A DNA stretch of 9,032 bases from Casp-actino8 sp044358015 (lineage in GTDB: Bacteria; Actinomycetota; Acidimicrobiia; Acidimicrobiales; Ilumatobacteraceae). Below, piece after piece: positions 1-7,102 of the stretch. Within the stretch, counting starts at the first letter, position 1, and each line of letters opens with the position of its first letter. Position numbers and translations under genes: made by a program. Location of the stretch: NCBI GenBank assembly GCA_044358015.1, contig JBIKOO010000065.1, positions 1 to 9,032 of the forward strand, in the 5' to 3' direction. The notes below the pieces were generated by a model. It was not told the origin of the DNA, did not search any database, and saw nothing but the letters and a program-made list of their open reading frames with translations.

Positions 1-1
1 A

Positions 2-3000
2 GACCTGGTCGCTCTCGATCTCGCGACCGAAAAACTAGTCAACGGATTGGTCATTGAAGCAAGTGCCGGTACCGGTAAGACCTATTCGGTTGCTGCACTG
101 GTTGCCCGTGAAATTGCGTTACGCGAAGACTTACGCATTGGCAACATCTTGATCACGACGTTCACTCGTAACGCCGCGGCCGAATTGCGTGACCGAGTTC
201 GTCGGCGCATGGTGCAAATTGCTGATCAGTTAGAGAGCAATTCACCAGATGAAGGCGATGCGATTTCAAAAGTGCTGGCAGACGATCTTGCATCGCGCGC
301 TGACATCATTCGTCGATTGCGACGCGCCGTCGTTGAATTTGATACTGCAACAATTTCAACAATCCACGCAGTATGCAACAAGGTCCTTGGCCTTGCTGGT
401 TTATCAACCATGCAACTCGACGGCGAAGACGCAACCAATCGTTTGGTTCTTGAGGCTGTCAACGACGCGTTCGTTGAATCAGGCGTGCAGGGACACATCA
501 TCGCTGAAGGTAATGAGTCCAAGTTGGTATCGCTCGTAAAGGCCAAACTCGGATCACCGCGCGCTGAGTTGTGGTTTGATCGCTCGAGTAAGACCGTTGA
601 GGAGCTCGCGATCTATGCCGAACTCGAGAAGGTCGTCGTCGAGGCAGTTCGTCGTGTTCAAGAAAAGAGTGTTCACTCACCTTCGTATAACGATCTGTTA
701 CGTCGAGCTTCTGAGGTCGTGACTTCCGGAAAGTACCCAGCCGTTGTCCAGGCCTTCAAAGAACGTTTCGCTTTGGCATTCGTTGATGAAGCCCAAGACA
801 CAGACATGTTGCAGTGGGAACTTTTCACGTCCACATTTGATTCGGAAAACAGCGATGATCTTCGGGCCCTCATCACAGTGGGTGACCCTAAGCAGGCTAT
901 TTATGGTTTCCGTGGGGCCGACGTTGCTGCCTATGTCGAACACCGTAGTGGCAAACCCATGCGCACCTTGGCGCAGAATCAACGTTCCGATGAACATCTT
1001 ATTGATGGGCTTAATGCGCTATTTGATCAACAAACCTTTGGTTCGGAAATTCAATACATCCAAGTGACGGCACCTGATCGTCACGCTGGTTCAGCAATTG
1101 TTGGCACGAAGCCACTCACGCTCATCGATATCGGAAATATCACGAGCCAAGGCGGACTTTCGCGGCCAGTGGCGCGAAGAGTTTTAGAAATTCTCGCCGA
1201 TTGCGAGGTTCCGGTTTCGGCCAAAGATCCTCAAGGCGAGCGTCGTTCGGTTCGGCCTGAAGATATCTGCGTTCTTGTTGGGCGTAAAGGAGTTGGTCGC
1301 AACATTGAACGAGAGCTTCGTCGCTACGGAGTTCCTGCCGTGAGTAACGGAACCGAGTCAGTCATGAAAAGCCACATTGCTTTGGCGATTCGTTCGTTGC
1401 TCGAAGCAATGGATCGAGTGTCCGATTTGGGTCGAACTCGAATTGCGGTGGCCACACCATTCTTTGGATATTCCTTAACCGATCCCGAGATTTTGGACGA
1501 TCACATGATGGCAAATTGGCAAGAACAAATAGCCACGTGGGCCAATATTCTTCGTCGCTCAGGAGTTGCCGCATTGAGTACTGCAATTCTGCGAGATGCC
1601 GATGTCGCTCGATCTCTGACAACTACATCAGATGCCGAGCGTTACCTAGCGGATTTCGCGCATGTGATGGATCTGCTTCACGAATACTCCAAGGGGAGTC
1701 CGTGTAGCGCGGCTCATGCGCTTGAAGTATTCGGACGACTTGAGTCAATTGAAGATTTATCCGAAGTGGTGAGCCGAAGAGTTGAAAGTGATGCGGCGGC
1801 GGTACAAATCATGACTGTGCACAGCGCCAAGGGATTGCAGTTCCCTGTGGTCGTCGTGGCCGACCTCTGGAAAGCAAAAGATGGGAAATTAGAGAATGCT
1901 CCGGTGTACACGCGAGTAGATAGTCATGGATCTCGCACACGGGTCATCGATATCGGCTGGGCGATCGGTCAAGCCGACCCGAGCACAACGGCGGCGATTA
2001 AGGACGCCAGCGATGAAGAAAGTCGTCGACTTCTTTATGTGGCGCTCACTCGAGCTGAACATCACTTGTCGGTGTTGTTTACATCGGGTGGGACGAACCC
2101 ATCAATCTTTGATCGATGCACCAATGTAGATGAAGCAGTCAAGCTCGTGGACAAAGTAGAGAAGCGTGGAGTCGATTCACTGGCGAAACCAAAGGTATTT
2201 CGTCCCGTGGTTGCTTCAAGCTCGCATCATCTGGAATTAGCAGAGGCTCCGGCCTCAGTGGTTCAGTCGTATCGCCGCACTTCGTTTAGCGGCATTACTT
2301 CGCGTCAACAAGATCGAGAGACTGGTTTGCGCAGTGATGGCTTTGTGGCTGAATCTGGTGGCCGAGACGAAGCACCGATTGATATGTCGCTGCTTGGGGT
2401 GGGCGCGCATCAATACGCCGCTCACGATGTGCCGACCGGTCTACCCGAAGGTGTGGATATGTCATTGGCGCGAGTGCCAGGGGGTACTTACTTTGGCCGC
2501 GTGATGCACAAGGTCTACGAAGTCGTGGATACTTCTAAAGATTTGCACCACGAGGTAACCCGAGCGATTGATAGTCACGCAAACTCTTCATTGTTGCGAC
2601 CGTTCCGTCAGCAGTTGATTGACGGCGTCATCGCTTCATATCAGACACCGCTTGGAGAACCGTTCAACAATAAGTCGCTGGCAGAAATTGCTCCTAAAGA
2701 CCGGCTGAGCGAACTTGATTTTGAAATGTCTTTGGCGAAATTGAGTCAAGGAATACTCGCTAGCGACATCGGCAAGTTGCTGAAATCTTCCCTTACTGAA
2801 AACGATGTTCTGTTTGCGTACGCAGACTCACTGTGCGATTCCTCGTTTGATATTCCGTTGGCCGGTCTTTTGAACGGTTCGATTGACGCAGTTATTCGGG
2901 TAACCGATAACGACGGATCGCCTCGTTTGTTTATCACCGACTACAAGACCAATCGCCTGGATTCTGACGAGATCACCACATTGATGGATGCCTATGCCCC

Positions 3001-3271
3001 CAAAGAGTTGATTCATGCGATGGCTCATCATCATTATCCGCTGCAAGCCTTGTTATACGGAACTGCGATCTATCGCATGCTTCGCTGGCGACAACCAGAT
3101 CTCAATGCAGATGAAGTGATTGCTGGTGTCGCCTATTTCTTCGTGCGCGGAATGGTGGGAGTCGAATCGCCCGTTGACGCCAATGGAATGCCCTATGGCG
3201 TATTTCAGTGGAAAGCTCCACGCGGGTTATGGGAGAAGTTGTCGAATTTGTTAGCAGGAGACCGACCATGA
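2..3271 (+). CDS. recB: RecB-type exodeoxyribonuclease V beta subunit (5' end outside window)
   Basis: This is the DNA helicase-nuclease subunit of RecBCD, which unwinds and degrades double-strand ends and prepares them for RecA. The frame is open to the window edge (1089 codons visible). The TTG at 47 lies inside the conserved N-terminus, just before Walker A, so it is not the start, and a few residues are missing. Superfamily 1A helicase motifs, by base position: Walker A ASAGTGKT (59-82), motif Ia TTFTRNAAAELR (about 155-190), motif II DEAQDTD (785-805), motif III VGDPKQAIYGFRGAD (878-922), QRSD (980-991), motif V TVHSAKGLQFP (1814-1846), motif VI LLYVALTRAEHH (2030-2065). The C-terminal RecB nuclease domain looks intact: GTYFGRVMH (2483-2509), SID (2879-2887), DYKTN (2939-2953) and QALLY (3044-3058). 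The last four bases overlap recD. RecC is expected upstream. Known family: RecB; AddA-type nucleases are the alternative, but the RecD partner argues for RecB. Confidence 0.95.
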   Translation, partial: DLVALDLATEKLVNGLVIEASAGTGKTYSVAALVAREIALREDLRIGNILITTFTRNAAAELRDRVRRRMVQIADQLESNSPDEGDAISKVLADDLASRADIIRRLRRAVVEFDTATISTIHAVCNKVLGLAGLSTMQLDGEDATNRLVLEAVNDAFVESGVQGHIIAEGNESKLVSLVKAKLGSPRAELWFDRSSKTVEELAIYAELEKVVVEAVRRVQEKSVHSPSYNDLLRRASEVVTSGKYPAVVQAFKERFALAFVDEAQDTDMLQWELFTSTFDSENSDDLRALITVGDPKQAIYGFRGADVAAYVEHRSGKPMRTLAQNQRSDEHLIDGLNALFDQQTFGSEIQYIQVTAPDRHAGSAIVGTKPLTLIDIGNITSQGGLSRPVARRVLEILADCEVPVSAKDPQGERRSVRPEDICVLVGRKGVGRNIERELRRYGVPAVSNGTESVMKSHIALAIRSLLEAMDRVSDLGRTRIAVATPFFGYSLTDPEILDDHMMANWQEQIATWANILRRSGVAALSTAILRDADVARSLTTTSDAERYLADFAHVMDLLHEYSKGSPCSAAHALEVFGRLESIEDLSEVVSRRVESDAAAVQIMTVHSAKGLQFPVVVVADLWKAKDGKLENAPVYTRVDSHGSRTRVIDIGWAIGQADPSTTAAIKDASDEESRRLLYVALTRAEHHLSVLFTSGGTNPSIFDRCTNVDEAVKLVDKVEKRGVDSLAKPKVFRPVVASSSHHLELAEAPASVVQSYRRTSFSGITSRQQDRETGLRSDGFVAESGGRDEAPIDMSLLGVGAHQYAAHDVPTGLPEGVDMSLARVPGGTYFGRVMHKVYEVVDTSKDLHHEVTRAIDSHANSSLLRPFRQQLIDGVIASYQTPLGEPFNNKSLAEIAPKDRLSELDFEMSLAKLSQGILASDIGKLLKSSLTENDVLFAYADSLCDSSFDIPLAGLLNGSIDAVIRVTDNDGSPRLFITDYKTNRLDSDEITTLMDAYAPKELIHAMAHHHYPLQALLYGTAIYRMLRWRQPDLNADEVIAGVAYFFVRGMVGVESPVDANGMPYGVFQWKAPRGLWEKLSNLLAGDRP
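3256..3260 (+). promoter_or_regulatory. Shine-Dalgarno of recD
   Basis: AGGAG lies 7 nt before the ATG at 3268, inside the 3' end of recB. It decides the recD start: an in-frame ATG at 3208 would add 20 residues but lies deeper in recB, while 3268 has this strong site and forms the ATGA overlap with the recB stop, the usual sign of translational coupling. Confidence 0.85.
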
Positions 3272-4959
3272 GCAACTATCCCGAGCGAATGAATTATTAC
3301 GTTGACAGCGGTGCAGTTTCACGGTCACAATTTTCGGCGGTAGCAACCCTGCTTTCATTGAGCAATAACGGAACCGTGCCCCCAGTAGTGAATGATCTGG
3401 TGTGGCTGTCGTTTGCGTTAGCACTCAACGCCTCAGAAGGCGGACACACTTGTATTGATCTGAACGAGATTGAACGTTGGTATCCCGACGATCTTGAGAT
3501 TGGTGCCTTGACCTGGCCTGCATCTTCTGAATGGGTACAAGCAGTTTCTGAACACGCTGATCTTGTTGCAACACCTTCCACAGTTGAGCGTTTGCCTCGG
3601 CGCCCGTTTGTTCTTGATGGATCGAAGCTGTACGTCTTGCGGAGCTTTGAAGAAGAACGAACAATCGCCCAATGGTTGAGTTCGGCGGCAGGTTCGCGTT
3701 TGCAGGTGCTTCTAGGTGGACCTGGTAGTGGTAAGACGACCGCCGTTGCCAAGCAACTTGTGGAACGTTTCGCCGGTGGCTCAGCACAAGATATTTCTGT
3801 TGCCATGGCTGCGCCAACGGGGAAGGCGGCCGACCGTATGCGACAAGCAATTGAGTCACGCTTATTGACCGAGAAGGCCACACCTGAAGTGATTGCGCGT
3901 GTTCAAGAAGCGCCGTCAATCACAATCCACCGTCTGTTGGGTTACTCGCCAGTTCGTCGTCAGGGCCGATTTGAATTCAACAGTGAGAATCCTTTGCCCT
4001 ACGACTTGGTCATTATTGACGAAGCATCAATGCTTTCTTTGTCTTTGATGTATCGATTACTTGATGCATTGCGACCAAATGCAGAGTTGTTTTTGGTCGG
4101 CGACCCCGAGCAATTAGCAAGCGTTGACGCCGGAACAGTATTGGCAGATATTTCAACTGCCGCTAGAGCCGAGGGAAGCAAACTTCACGGATGCACAAAG
4201 CGATTAACGACGCAGTATCGATATGCCGTCGGTTCGCCAATTGAGCAAGTGGTCAAGGCAGTTCAATCGGGTGATGCCGATCAAGTGATTGATCTACTGA
4301 AATCGCACCGAAACAGTGATGGTGTTGTGAGTTGGATAGACCCATCAAGCAAAGAACCAGCGGATCTGGTTGCGTTTGAGTCTTTGGGTTTTGCAGTTCG
4401 TCGACACGCTCAAGAGGTCGTTGAACTGGCCAATGCATCGCAATACGGCAGGGTCCTTGAAGTTTTGGGTGACATGCAGTTGTTATGTGCATCACGCTCG
4501 GGCCAACTTGGTATTGCGGGGTGGAACCGGACCGTTAATCGTTGGCTTGGTTCTGCTTCACGTAAACAATGGTTTGTCGGTCGACCCATTTTGATTACTA
4601 AAAATGATCATGGTAATCAGTTGTATAACGGCGACGTCGGTGTTGTTTGTCTTGACCCGCAGGGCGATTTTCGAGTTGTCTTTGATGGTCTTGCCGGACC
4701 TCGCGAGTTTCCGACCGTTCGTTTGCCCGAAGTTGAAACGGTTCACGCCTTGACCATTCATAAGAGTCAGGGATCTGAATACAAGCATGCAGTCGTCGTG
4801 TTGCCCACTGGTCGTTCGCGACTATTGACTCGCGAGTTGCTGTACACCGGTGTGTCGAGAGCGCGTGAACAATTGACTGTTGTTGCGAGCGAGGCCGCGT
4901 TACGAACTGCAGTGAGCACTGTGATCACACGTGCATCGGGGCTCGCCGATCGTTTGTAG
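3268..4959 (+). CDS. recD: RecD-type exodeoxyribonuclease V alpha subunit
   Basis: This is the 5'-3' superfamily 1B helicase motor of RecBCD, acting with the RecB in front of it. The protein has 563 residues when started at the ATG overlapping the recB stop (ATGA). Domains: an N-terminal RecD region (about 1-125) carrying VLDGSKLYVLRSFEEER just before the motor, then Walker A GGPGSGKTT (residues 150-158), Walker B IIDEAS (about 249-254), motif III VGDPEQLASVDAG (277-289), motif IV QYRY (316-319), and the C-terminal UvrD_C_2 fold with TIHKSQGSEY (496-505) and YTGVSRAREQL (526-536), which supplies the arginine-finger motif. The length is in the usual RecD range, and every motif needed for ATP hydrolysis is present. 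The long-N-terminus RecD2 type is excluded by length and by the adjoining recB. The gene ends in a short tandem repeat that contains its stop codon. Confidence 0.94.
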   Translation: MSNYPERMNYYVDSGAVSRSQFSAVATLLSLSNNGTVPPVVNDLVWLSFALALNASEGGHTCIDLNEIERWYPDDLEIGALTWPASSEWVQAVSEHADLVATPSTVERLPRRPFVLDGSKLYVLRSFEEERTIAQWLSSAAGSRLQVLLGGPGSGKTTAVAKQLVERFAGGSAQDISVAMAAPTGKAADRMRQAIESRLLTEKATPEVIARVQEAPSITIHRLLGYSPVRRQGRFEFNSENPLPYDLVIIDEASMLSLSLMYRLLDALRPNAELFLVGDPEQLASVDAGTVLADISTAARAEGSKLHGCTKRLTTQYRYAVGSPIEQVVKAVQSGDADQVIDLLKSHRNSDGVVSWIDPSSKEPADLVAFESLGFAVRRHAQEVVELANASQYGRVLEVLGDMQLLCASRSGQLGIAGWNRTVNRWLGSASRKQWFVGRPILITKNDHGNQLYNGDVGVVCLDPQGDFRVVFDGLAGPREFPTVRLPEVETVHALTIHKSQGSEYKHAVVVLPTGRSRLLTRELLYTGVSRAREQLTVVASEAALRTAVSTVITRASGLADRL

Positions 4960-5000
4960 TTTTGGTTTGTAGTTTTGATTAATAGTTTTGGTTAGTAGTT
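4953..5000. repeat. 13-bp tandem repeat over the recD stop codon
   Basis: Three full units and part of a fourth: TTTGTAGTTTTGG (4953-4965), TTTGTAGTTTTGA (4966-4978), TTAATAGTTTTGG (4979-4991) and TTAGTAGTT (4992-5000). The first unit contains the recD stop TAG (4957). Copies of TAG recur at 4970, 4983 and 4996, and because 13 is not a multiple of three they fall in all three frames. The array fills the whole 43-bp gap between the convergent recD and the transporter gene. No hairpin terminator is visible here; the TTTT runs might help termination of recD, but that is a guess. Confidence 0.85.
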
Positions 5001-5002
5001 AG

Positions 5003-5836
5003 CTATCTGCCAAGTACCAAAGTGACGAGTCCGGCCACAATCAAAAGCGACGAAAGAATGCGGCGAATTCCGCTGTCTTCTTTCAATACTTTCCAGCCAA
5101 TAAACGTTGCGAAGACCACACTTGATTCACGTAACGCCGTCACATAGCCAACAGGGGCGCGACGTACTGCGACTAGCACCATCCAGTAGGTGATGAGCGA
5201 GGCAAGTCCAGTGAGGAAGTATTGACGCCACATTGGAGCAATGCTGGCTTTCATCTCTGTCCATTTACGTCGGTAGAGACCTTGAATCGTTGTGCCGATT
5301 CCGCCAGTGACAAAGATTGCCATTGCGTAGGCGCCACCAACTGTCGAGCGCGAACCTTTGCTGTCAATGACGGTGTATGCGCCGATCAGACTGGCGACGA
5401 TGAGCGCTGGCCAAACATGACCCCAATCAACATGACCTGAAAGTATGACGAGGCCTGCGACAACGATGATGATGCCAATGATTGAAAGTGGGGAGAGATG
5501 ATCGTCAAGAAAAATCACGCCACCGATCGCAGCAACCAACGCGCCGCCCCCGCGAGCGATGGGATAGGTGACGCTGAAGTCAGCGATTTCATAAGTGCGC
5601 GCCAAACGTCCGATATAAAAAGCATGAACCGCCCCGCTTGCTACTGCCCAGCCCCAGGCGGCGAGTCCAAGGTCGCCCTGCAACGTGGCAATGAGTGCGT
5701 ACGGTAAGCCAATCAATCCACCAGCAACGAAAAGACCCCACAACGCCAACCAGCGATCGCCAGATTGTTTGACCGCAAGATTCCAGCCGGCGTGCAGAAC
5801 TGCAGCACCGAGTGCGAGGAGAGTGGCGACTAACAA
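5003..5836 (-). CDS. EamA/DMT-superfamily membrane transporter
   Basis: This is a probable inner-membrane permease of the drug/metabolite transporter superfamily; the substrate cannot be told from sequence. It has 277 residues, almost all hydrophobic, consistent with ten helices in two EamA repeats. Repeat 1 (about 1-135) starts with LLALGAAVLHAGWNLAVK and ends with VIFLDDHLSPLSIIG plus a helix to about 133. Repeat 2 (about 140-277) ends with ALRESSVVFATFIGWKVLKE and a final helix, the same pattern as the end of repeat 1. The HAGWN motif in helix 1 resembles EamA proteins sometimes found near phosphonate genes, but no such genes are here. The start is taken as TTG 5836: an in-frame TAG lies only two codons upstream (5845-5843) and no ATG or GTG precedes the first helix. 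No clear ribosome site is seen. It lies 47 nt behind the Dabb gene, probably in one transcript. Confidence 0.88.
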   Translation of the reverse strand: MLVATLLALGAAVLHAGWNLAVKQSGDRWLALWGLFVAGGLIGLPYALIATLQGDLGLAAWGWAVASGAVHAFYIGRLARTYEIADFSVTYPIARGGGALVAAIGGVIFLDDHLSPLSIIGIIIVVAGLVILSGHVDWGHVWPALIVASLIGAYTVIDSKGSRSTVGGAYAMAIFVTGGIGTTIQGLYRRKWTEMKASIAPMWRQYFLTGLASLITYWMVLVAVRRAPVGYVTALRESSVVFATFIGWKVLKEDSGIRRILSSLLIVAGLVTLVLGR

Positions 5837-5845
5837 CGGCGACTA
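5825..5845. repeat. 8-bp direct repeat, 13 bp apart, at the transporter start
   Basis: GGCGACTA occurs at 5825-5832 and again at 5838-5845, flanking the proposed TTG start (5836-5834, minus strand). On the minus strand the upstream copy supplies the in-frame TAG that limits the reading frame. It could be a decayed 13-bp tandem duplication or chance. Confidence 0.5.
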
Positions 5846-5846
5846 G

Positions 5847-5888
5847 TTTCAGGCATCAAATTTCAGAAATCAGATTTCAGAAATCAGA
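5847..5888. repeat. 14-bp tandem repeat over the Dabb-gene stop codon
   Basis: Plus-strand units are TTTCAGGCATCAAA (5847-5860), TTTCAGAAATCAGA (5861-5874) and an identical TTTCAGAAATCAGA (5875-5888); TTTCAAACTGAATT (5889-5902) inside the gene is a weak fourth copy. Read on the minus strand, the unit repeats GAAATCTGA, the last codons and stop of the Dabb gene, so TGA recurs at 5886-5884, 5872-5870 and 5858-5856 in three different frames. The array fills nearly all of the 47-bp gap to the transporter start, so a change in copy number would change that spacing. Confidence 0.85.
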
Positions 5889-6183
5889 TTTCAAACTGAA
5901 TTGATGCGCGCGTTTCAACATACGGTGCGGTGAACTCGGCAATGAAGGCTTTGTGGTCAGGGTGGTCGCGATACGTGACGTAATCATCGATGGAGTTAAA
6001 AGTTGCTGTCACAGCGAAATCAAAAGTACCCGGGTTGATGCCAAGGTTGGCGCCAAATTCATACGACTGGATTTGGGGAATCTTTGGGCGCAGTTGACCA
6101 AGTGCTTCAATTGTGCGCTCGGCATGACCGGCAGGAGTGTCGGATTTCCAATTGAATAAAACGATGTGGCGATATGAACTCAT
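5884..6183 (-). CDS. Dabb-domain (stress-responsive A/B barrel) protein
   Basis: This is a small soluble protein of 99 residues made of a single Dabb domain, a ferredoxin-like alpha/beta fold that dimerises into a barrel. Family signatures seen: N-terminal strand YRHIVLFNWK (residues 4-13), the helix AERTIEALGQL (21-31), the central strand FDFAVTATF (54-62), DDYVTYRDHPDHKAF (66-80) with the typical Y-x-x-HP-x-H pattern, and the C-terminal strand RASIQFEI. Family members range from stress-induced proteins to small enzymes acting on polyketides, so no reaction can be assigned. The start is ATG 6183: longer in-frame versions run into the spacer and overlap murI, whereas this ATG begins directly at the domain. 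It is divergent from murI and followed 47 nt later by the transporter. A tandem repeat covers the stop. Confidence 0.87.
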   Translation of the reverse strand: MSSYRHIVLFNWKSDTPAGHAERTIEALGQLRPKIPQIQSYEFGANLGINPGTFDFAVTATFNSIDDYVTYRDHPDHKAFIAEFTAPYVETRASIQFEI

Positions 6184-6189
6184 GACATA

Positions 6190-6195
6190 ACCGTA
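6190..6195 (-). promoter_or_regulatory. possible -10 box of the Dabb gene (leaderless)
   Basis: TACGGT on the minus strand fits TANNNT and ends 6 nt before ATG 6183, the spacing expected when transcription begins at the start codon. No convincing -35 is seen and no Shine-Dalgarno precedes the ATG. TANNNT is a loose pattern, so chance is possible. Confidence 0.35.
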
Positions 6196-6237
6196 GTTCG
6201 CTTGGCGCAGAGAACTCTCGTCTGGTCGGTTTTCGCC

Positions 6238-6243
6238 TAGCCT
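6238..6243 (+). promoter_or_regulatory. possible -10 box of murI (leaderless)
   Basis: TAGCCT fits TANNNT and ends 7 nt before GTG 6251. There is no good Shine-Dalgarno in front of that GTG and no clear -35. Together with the mirror-image box in front of the Dabb gene, it suggests that the 67-bp divergent spacer (6184-6250) drives two leaderless mRNAs. Confidence 0.35.
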
Positions 6244-6250
6244 GAGCGAC

Positions 6251-7102
6251 GTGAGCAATGAGTTTGACGTCAATGGCCCGATCGGAATCTTTGATTCTGG
6301 TTTTGGCGGGCTGACCGTTGCTCGTGCAGTGATTGATTTGTTGCCCAATGAAGACATCGTCTACATCGGCGATACGGGTCGATATCCGTACGGCGATAAA
6401 GACCCCAACGACGTTCGTGAGTACGCCCGCGAGTTGGCCTGGAGTTTGGTGCGGGACTACAACGCGAAGGCCATTGTGGTCGCCTGCAATACGGCGGCGG
6501 CGGCACTGCCAGTGCACGAACTCGAGGCCGAGTTGGCTGCAGATGGTTTGCATATTCCAGTCATTGGTGTGATTGATCCAGGCGCACAGTCATTGGTTCG
6601 TGCCACCCGATCAGGAACTGTTGGTGTCATTGGCACTATCGGAACAATCGGTTCGGGTGCTTACGATTTGGCGGTGTCACGAGCATCTCTTGGCGCTCCG
6701 GTGAAATTGGTGAGTGCGGCGTGTCCAGGATTTGTTGAGTTCGTCGAACGAGGACGAACCTCTGGGCCTGAAGTGACTCTCTTGGCACAACGAATGTTGG
6801 CGCCCATCGTTGATGCCAATGTTGATGCGTTGTTGTTGGGGTGTACGCATTATCCATATTTGGCCCGGGTGATCTCCGATGTTGTCGGCCTTGATGTGAC
6901 CTTGGTGTCATCGGCCGATGAAACGGCGTTCGCATTGCGTGATCAGTTAGACCATCAATTGATGTTGAAGACAAATCCCGATCGTTCGGGTGAACACACA
7001 TTTATGTCAAGCGGTGATGTGAGTTGGTTTAAGGCTTTAGGGACCCGTTTGTTGGGACCTGAATTATCAAATGTCGATATATGGAACAAAGGAAATAAAT
7101 AA
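6251..7102 (+). CDS. murI: glutamate racemase
   Basis: This cytoplasmic, cofactor-independent enzyme converts L- to D-glutamate for peptidoglycan precursors. It has 283 residues, slightly longer than the common 260-270. Signatures: the substrate loop GIFDSGFGGLTVAR (12-25, with D15), YIGDTGRYPYG (38-48), first catalytic cysteine in VACNTAAA (C79), VIGVIDPG (104-111), and second catalytic cysteine in LLGCTHYPYL (C198), followed by the usual H. Both proton-transfer cysteines are present, so the enzyme should be active. GTG 6251 is chosen because it sits about 11 residues before the GIFDSG motif and a TANNNT box lies just upstream. It is the first gene of the murI-rph-rdgB operon; its TAA abuts the rph ATG with no gap. 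Confidence 0.95.
   Translation: MSNEFDVNGPIGIFDSGFGGLTVARAVIDLLPNEDIVYIGDTGRYPYGDKDPNDVREYARELAWSLVRDYNAKAIVVACNTAAAALPVHELEAELAADGLHIPVIGVIDPGAQSLVRATRSGTVGVIGTIGTIGSGAYDLAVSRASLGAPVKLVSAACPGFVEFVERGRTSGPEVTLLAQRMLAPIVDANVDALLLGCTHYPYLARVISDVVGLDVTLVSSADETAFALRDQLDHQLMLKTNPDRSGEHTFMSSGDVSWFKALGTRLLGPELSNVDIWNKGNK
7088..7093 (+). promoter_or_regulatory. Shine-Dalgarno of rph
   Basis: AAAGGA lies 9 nt before ATG 7103, within the last codons of murI. The sequence between is three AAAT units, so the murI stop and rph start read as TAAATG. This supports translational coupling of the two genes. Confidence 0.65.

Noticed and set aside
47..49. TTG as the recB start codon
   Set aside because: The frame stays open to base 2 and the upstream residues (ATEKLVNG) match the conserved stretch that precedes Walker A in RecB, so the start is outside the window.
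3297..3881. 194-codon open frame on the minus strand inside recD
   Set aside because: It lies fully within recD, which has all helicase motifs; the translation is rich in Ser, Arg and Pro and shows no known domain, as expected for a shadow frame.
4953..5000. CRISPR array or telomere-like repeat
   Set aside because: The units are contiguous 13-mers with no spacers, and only about four copies exist.
6184..6357. N-terminal extension of the Dabb protein to 157 residues
   Set aside because: The extra 58 residues overlap murI and have no fold or similarity; the domain starts exactly at ATG 6183.
6107..6553. 148-codon minus-strand frame across the Dabb-murI spacer
   Set aside because: It overlaps two well-supported genes and both start regions; its product has no recognisable motif.
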